From NCBI GenBank assembly GCA_013298325.1, contig JAAFHJ010000212.1:1-7876 (forward strand): 7,876 nt of DNA. Reading direction: 5' to 3'. Origin of the DNA: Myxococcales bacterium. GTDB lineage: Bacteria > Myxococcota_A > Polyangia > Polyangiales > Polyangiaceae. Shown here piece after piece: positions 6,143 through 7,876 of this stretch (within the stretch, counting starts at the first letter, position 1; the number at the start of each line of letters is the position of its first letter). The notes under the pieces were generated by a model, which had not been told where the DNA came from, made no database searches, and was given only the letters and a program-made list of their open reading frames with translations. The position numbers and the translations under genes were made by a program.

Positions 6143-7876
6143 TCATGGCGCGTTCGCGACCGCCGGTGAATTTGCGGGCGACGGCGTCGCTGCGACGAAG
6201 CGCTTCTTTCCGCTCTTTTCGCTCGCCGCGCGGGCGAGGAGTCGCTCCTCTTCGGTGGCGTAGTGGGCGTCCCAAGCGAGGACCTTCGGCGTCATCCAGT
6301 GGTGCCAGAGCGGCGGGATCATGGCGACGACGAGGGTCGTCAAGTAGCCACCAATCATTTGCGGCGCTTCGGGGAATGGACGGAGCTCGTGGTAGGGGAC
6401 CTCCCCCTGAGCATGATGGTGGGAGTGGCGCGTGAGGTTGAAGAGCGTCCACGAACTGAGTCGCCGATTCGTGTTCCACGAGTGGCGCGGGGCGACCGGC
6501 GTCTCCGGGTTTCGCACCATGCCGTAGTGCTCCATATAGTTCACAATTTCGAGGAGCGCCTTCCCCCAGAGCCCGCAGGCGATGAAGAAGCTGGCGCCGC
6601 GGAGACCGCCCATCGCGAAGGCGATGCCGACGAAAAGCACGCTCATCGCATGGCCACGAAGGAAGGCATTCTTCCAGGAGAAGGGGCTCATTTTCCGCTT
6701 CTGCAGGCGTTCGTTCTCGATGTGCCAGGCGCTGATGTTCCCTTTGATTGTCGACGCGATCACATGGAAATAGACGTTTCTTCCGCGGGGGGCAGTCGCC
6801 GGATCGTGGGTCGTCGAGACGTAGCGGTGGTGGCCATACACGTGCTCGATGGCGAAGCTGGTGTCGAAGCTAAACGCGAGGAGCCAGCGCCCGATCGTGA
6901 GCGAGATTTTGTCCCAGGTGCGGTGGGTGAGTTCGTGCGCGGGGATCGTGCCGACCATCCCGATCATGAGCCCCGTCAGCACGAAGGCGGCGAAGATGCT
7001 CCCGGAGCCGGACGCGGCACGGGCGGCGAGGAAATCGTAGCCGACGAGGCGGGTGAGCGACTGCCCGAAGCCGAGGGGATCGCCGGGGGAAACGCGCCAA
7101 ACTGCAGAAAAAACAGCCGTTGCGAGGAGCGGTAGCGCGAGCCAGAGCTGCACGGTGAGGATCCCCGGGCGCGTGTAGCGGGGGGTTCCCGTGTCGTCGC
7201 CGGAGACGGCGTCACCGACGACGTAAAAAGCGACGATCCCGGCAAGGCCGAGGGCGGTCGCCGGCCCCCCGGCGAGGAGGGCGGCGATGGCGACAAGACC
7301 GACGGCATGAAACAGAAAGAACTTCGCGTAGTCGAAGAAGCCGGCAACCGGTGAAGCGGCCTCGGAAGCGCCCGCCCCGGCGGTGACGAAGCGATCGGCG
7401 AAGATGCTCGCACGCGGAAGTCCCCGCTGTTCCAGGATTTCTTGGGCACGGTCGACCATCGCCGGCGGTCCGCAAAGGTAGGCTTCGGTGCCGGCGGCGA
7501 ACGTCTCCGGGAGCGCGTCGGTGACCGGTCGGCCGACGACGACCTCCACGCGGAACGGCGCGCGAACCGTCCAGGCGGCGGCGATCGCCGCGAGTTCTTC
7601 GTCGACGAAGCGATCGGCCTCGGTGCGCGTGCCGAACAGGAGCGTGACCGGGCGATCGGCGTGGATGCCTGTTACGACCGCCTCTTCGAGCATCGCGACG
7701 ATCGGCGCGAGCCCGCTGCCACCGGCGACAAACACCAGCGGCGTCGCCTCCCCCCCCGGCGGGCGGAGCCGGAAATCGCCGCGCGGGGCACCGACGGAGA
7801 CGGAAGCGCCGACGATCCCGCCCGCGACCGCCGACGAAAAGCGCCCGCCCGCGACGTGACGAATCAGGAAGCGGAG
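6143..7876 (-). CDS. Fusion of ferredoxin-NADP-reductase-type module and AlkB/XylM-like membrane hydroxylase, 5' end outside window
   Basis: 577 residues are in the window and the frame is open through position 7876, so the N terminus is missing. Residues 1-40 are the end of an FAD-binding beta barrel (GGRFSS at 10-15, GAPRGDF at 29-35). Residues 48-165 are the NAD(P)-binding domain, with VAGGSGLAPI at 50-59 and YLCGPPAM at 133-140. After a short linker (~166-180) comes a membrane hydroxylase of the alkane monooxygenase family: HELTH at 314-318, EHVYGHH at 344-350, NYMEHYG at 446-452 and RHSHHH at 483-488, with hydrophobic segments near 185-220, 237-260, 295-312, 410-435 and 508-525. These histidines bind the diiron centre in AlkB and XylM. 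The tail is short and shows no rubredoxin CxxC motif. Likely reaction: O2- and NAD(P)H-dependent hydroxylation of a terminal methyl group on an alkane, alkyl-aromatic or fatty chain at the inner membrane. A GTG at 7735 is in frame but lies inside a conserved strand, so it is not the start. A [2Fe-2S] ferredoxin domain may precede it outside the window. Confidence 0.93.
   Translation of the reverse strand, partial: LRFLIRHVAGGRFSSAVAGGIVGASVSVGAPRGDFRLRPPGGEATPLVFVAGGSGLAPIVAMLEEAVVTGIHADRPVTLLFGTRTEADRFVDEELAAIAAAWTVRAPFRVEVVVGRPVTDALPETFAAGTEAYLCGPPAMVDRAQEILEQRGLPRASIFADRFVTAGAGASEAASPVAGFFDYAKFFLFHAVGLVAIAALLAGGPATALGLAGIVAFYVVGDAVSGDDTGTPRYTRPGILTVQLWLALPLLATAVFSAVWRVSPGDPLGFGQSLTRLVGYDFLAARAASGSGSIFAAFVLTGLMIGMVGTIPAHELTHRTWDKISLTIGRWLLAFSFDTSFAIEHVYGHHRYVSTTHDPATAPRGRNVYFHVIASTIKGNISAWHIENERLQKRKMSPFSWKNAFLRGHAMSVLFVGIAFAMGGLRGASFFIACGLWGKALLEIVNYMEHYGMVRNPETPVAPRHSWNTNRRLSSWTLFNLTRHSHHHAQGEVPYHELRPFPEAPQMIGGYLTTLVVAMIPPLWHHWMTPKVLAWDAHYATEEERLLARAASEKSGKKRFVAATPSPANSPAVANAP
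7750..7757. repeat. Run of eight C (G8 on the coding strand) inside the reductase-hydroxylase gene
   Basis: The G8 run encodes a Pro-Gly-Gly-Glu turn between the FAD and NAD(P) domains of the reductase module. The frame is conserved on both sides, since FAD-domain motifs upstream and the VAGGSG motif downstream read in the same frame, so the gene is intact as given. Such a run is a natural slippage or sequencing-error spot. Confidence 0.6.

Noticed and set aside
695..6169. A very long open frame on the + strand (over 1800 codons) opposite the lipid synthase and PAQR-family genes.
   Set aside because: It is antisense to two well-supported genes, crosses their intergenic region, is dominated by Arg/Glu/Gly/Asp/Ala as expected from mirrored GC-rich codons, and shows no recognisable motif. 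Stop codons are scarce in this frame because of composition.
6263..7135. A 290-codon + strand frame opposite the hydroxylase.
   Set aside because: Antisense to the four histidine motifs of the hydroxylase, with charged mirrored-codon composition and no motif.
6143..7735. A 530-aa hydroxylase gene starting at the GTG at 7735.
   Set aside because: The GTG codes the first residue of the conserved VFVAGGSG strand, and the upstream in-frame sequence to the window edge reads as a good FAD-binding domain, so the gene continues beyond the window.
1..7876. CRISPR arrays, tRNA or rRNA genes, insertion sequences, integrase or phage genes, toxin-antitoxin pairs.
   Set aside because: Nothing on either strand resembles these; nearly all sequence is covered by the four minus-strand genes.

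Overview
This is a high-GC bacterial window (roughly mid-60s percent by eye, not computed). All four genes I can support are on the minus strand, so transcription runs from position 7876 towards position 1. Gene density, codon bias, bacterial-type lipid enzymes and large multidomain fusions suggest a Gram-negative bacterium. A myxobacterium or relative (Myxococcota) is my best guess, because a comparable multifunctional lipid enzyme (ElbD, ether lipids) is known there. No marker gene in the window proves the taxon.

Layout in transcription order. (1) 7876-6143 is the 3' part of a gene whose start lies outside the window. It encodes a ferredoxin-NADP-reductase-type FAD/NAD module fused to a membrane AlkB/XylM-type diiron hydroxylase carrying all expected histidine motifs. 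(2) After 69 bp, 6073-5408 encodes a complete 221-aa hemolysin III/PAQR-family membrane protein. (3) A 285-bp intergenic region follows (5123-5407). It is the only real intergenic space and holds an imperfect 16-bp palindrome, two possible hairpins and an 11-bp tandem repeat that ends at the next start codon. (4) 5122-371 encodes a 1583-aa protein in the order fatty acyl reductase (with FAR_C-like tail), AMP-binding acyl ligase, acyl carrier protein, PlsC-type acyltransferase, SCP2-like lipid-binding domain. (5) Two bases after its stop codon, 368-1 encodes the first 122 residues of an extended short-chain dehydrogenase/epimerase, truncated by the window edge.

The exciting content is the two fusion enzymes. 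The 1583-aa protein looks like a one-polypeptide lipid factory: it can be read as activating a fatty acid, loading it on its own carrier domain, reducing an acyl group (possibly to the alcohol), and esterifying an acyl group onto an acceptor, with a lipid-binding tail. Ether lipid, wax-ester-like or other neutral/polar lipid synthesis are the leading options; the translationally coupled SDR probably acts on the same pathway. The hydroxylase fusion brings NAD(P)H oxidation and terminal C-H hydroxylation into one chain. Whether the two act on the same lipids is speculation based only on proximity and shared strand.
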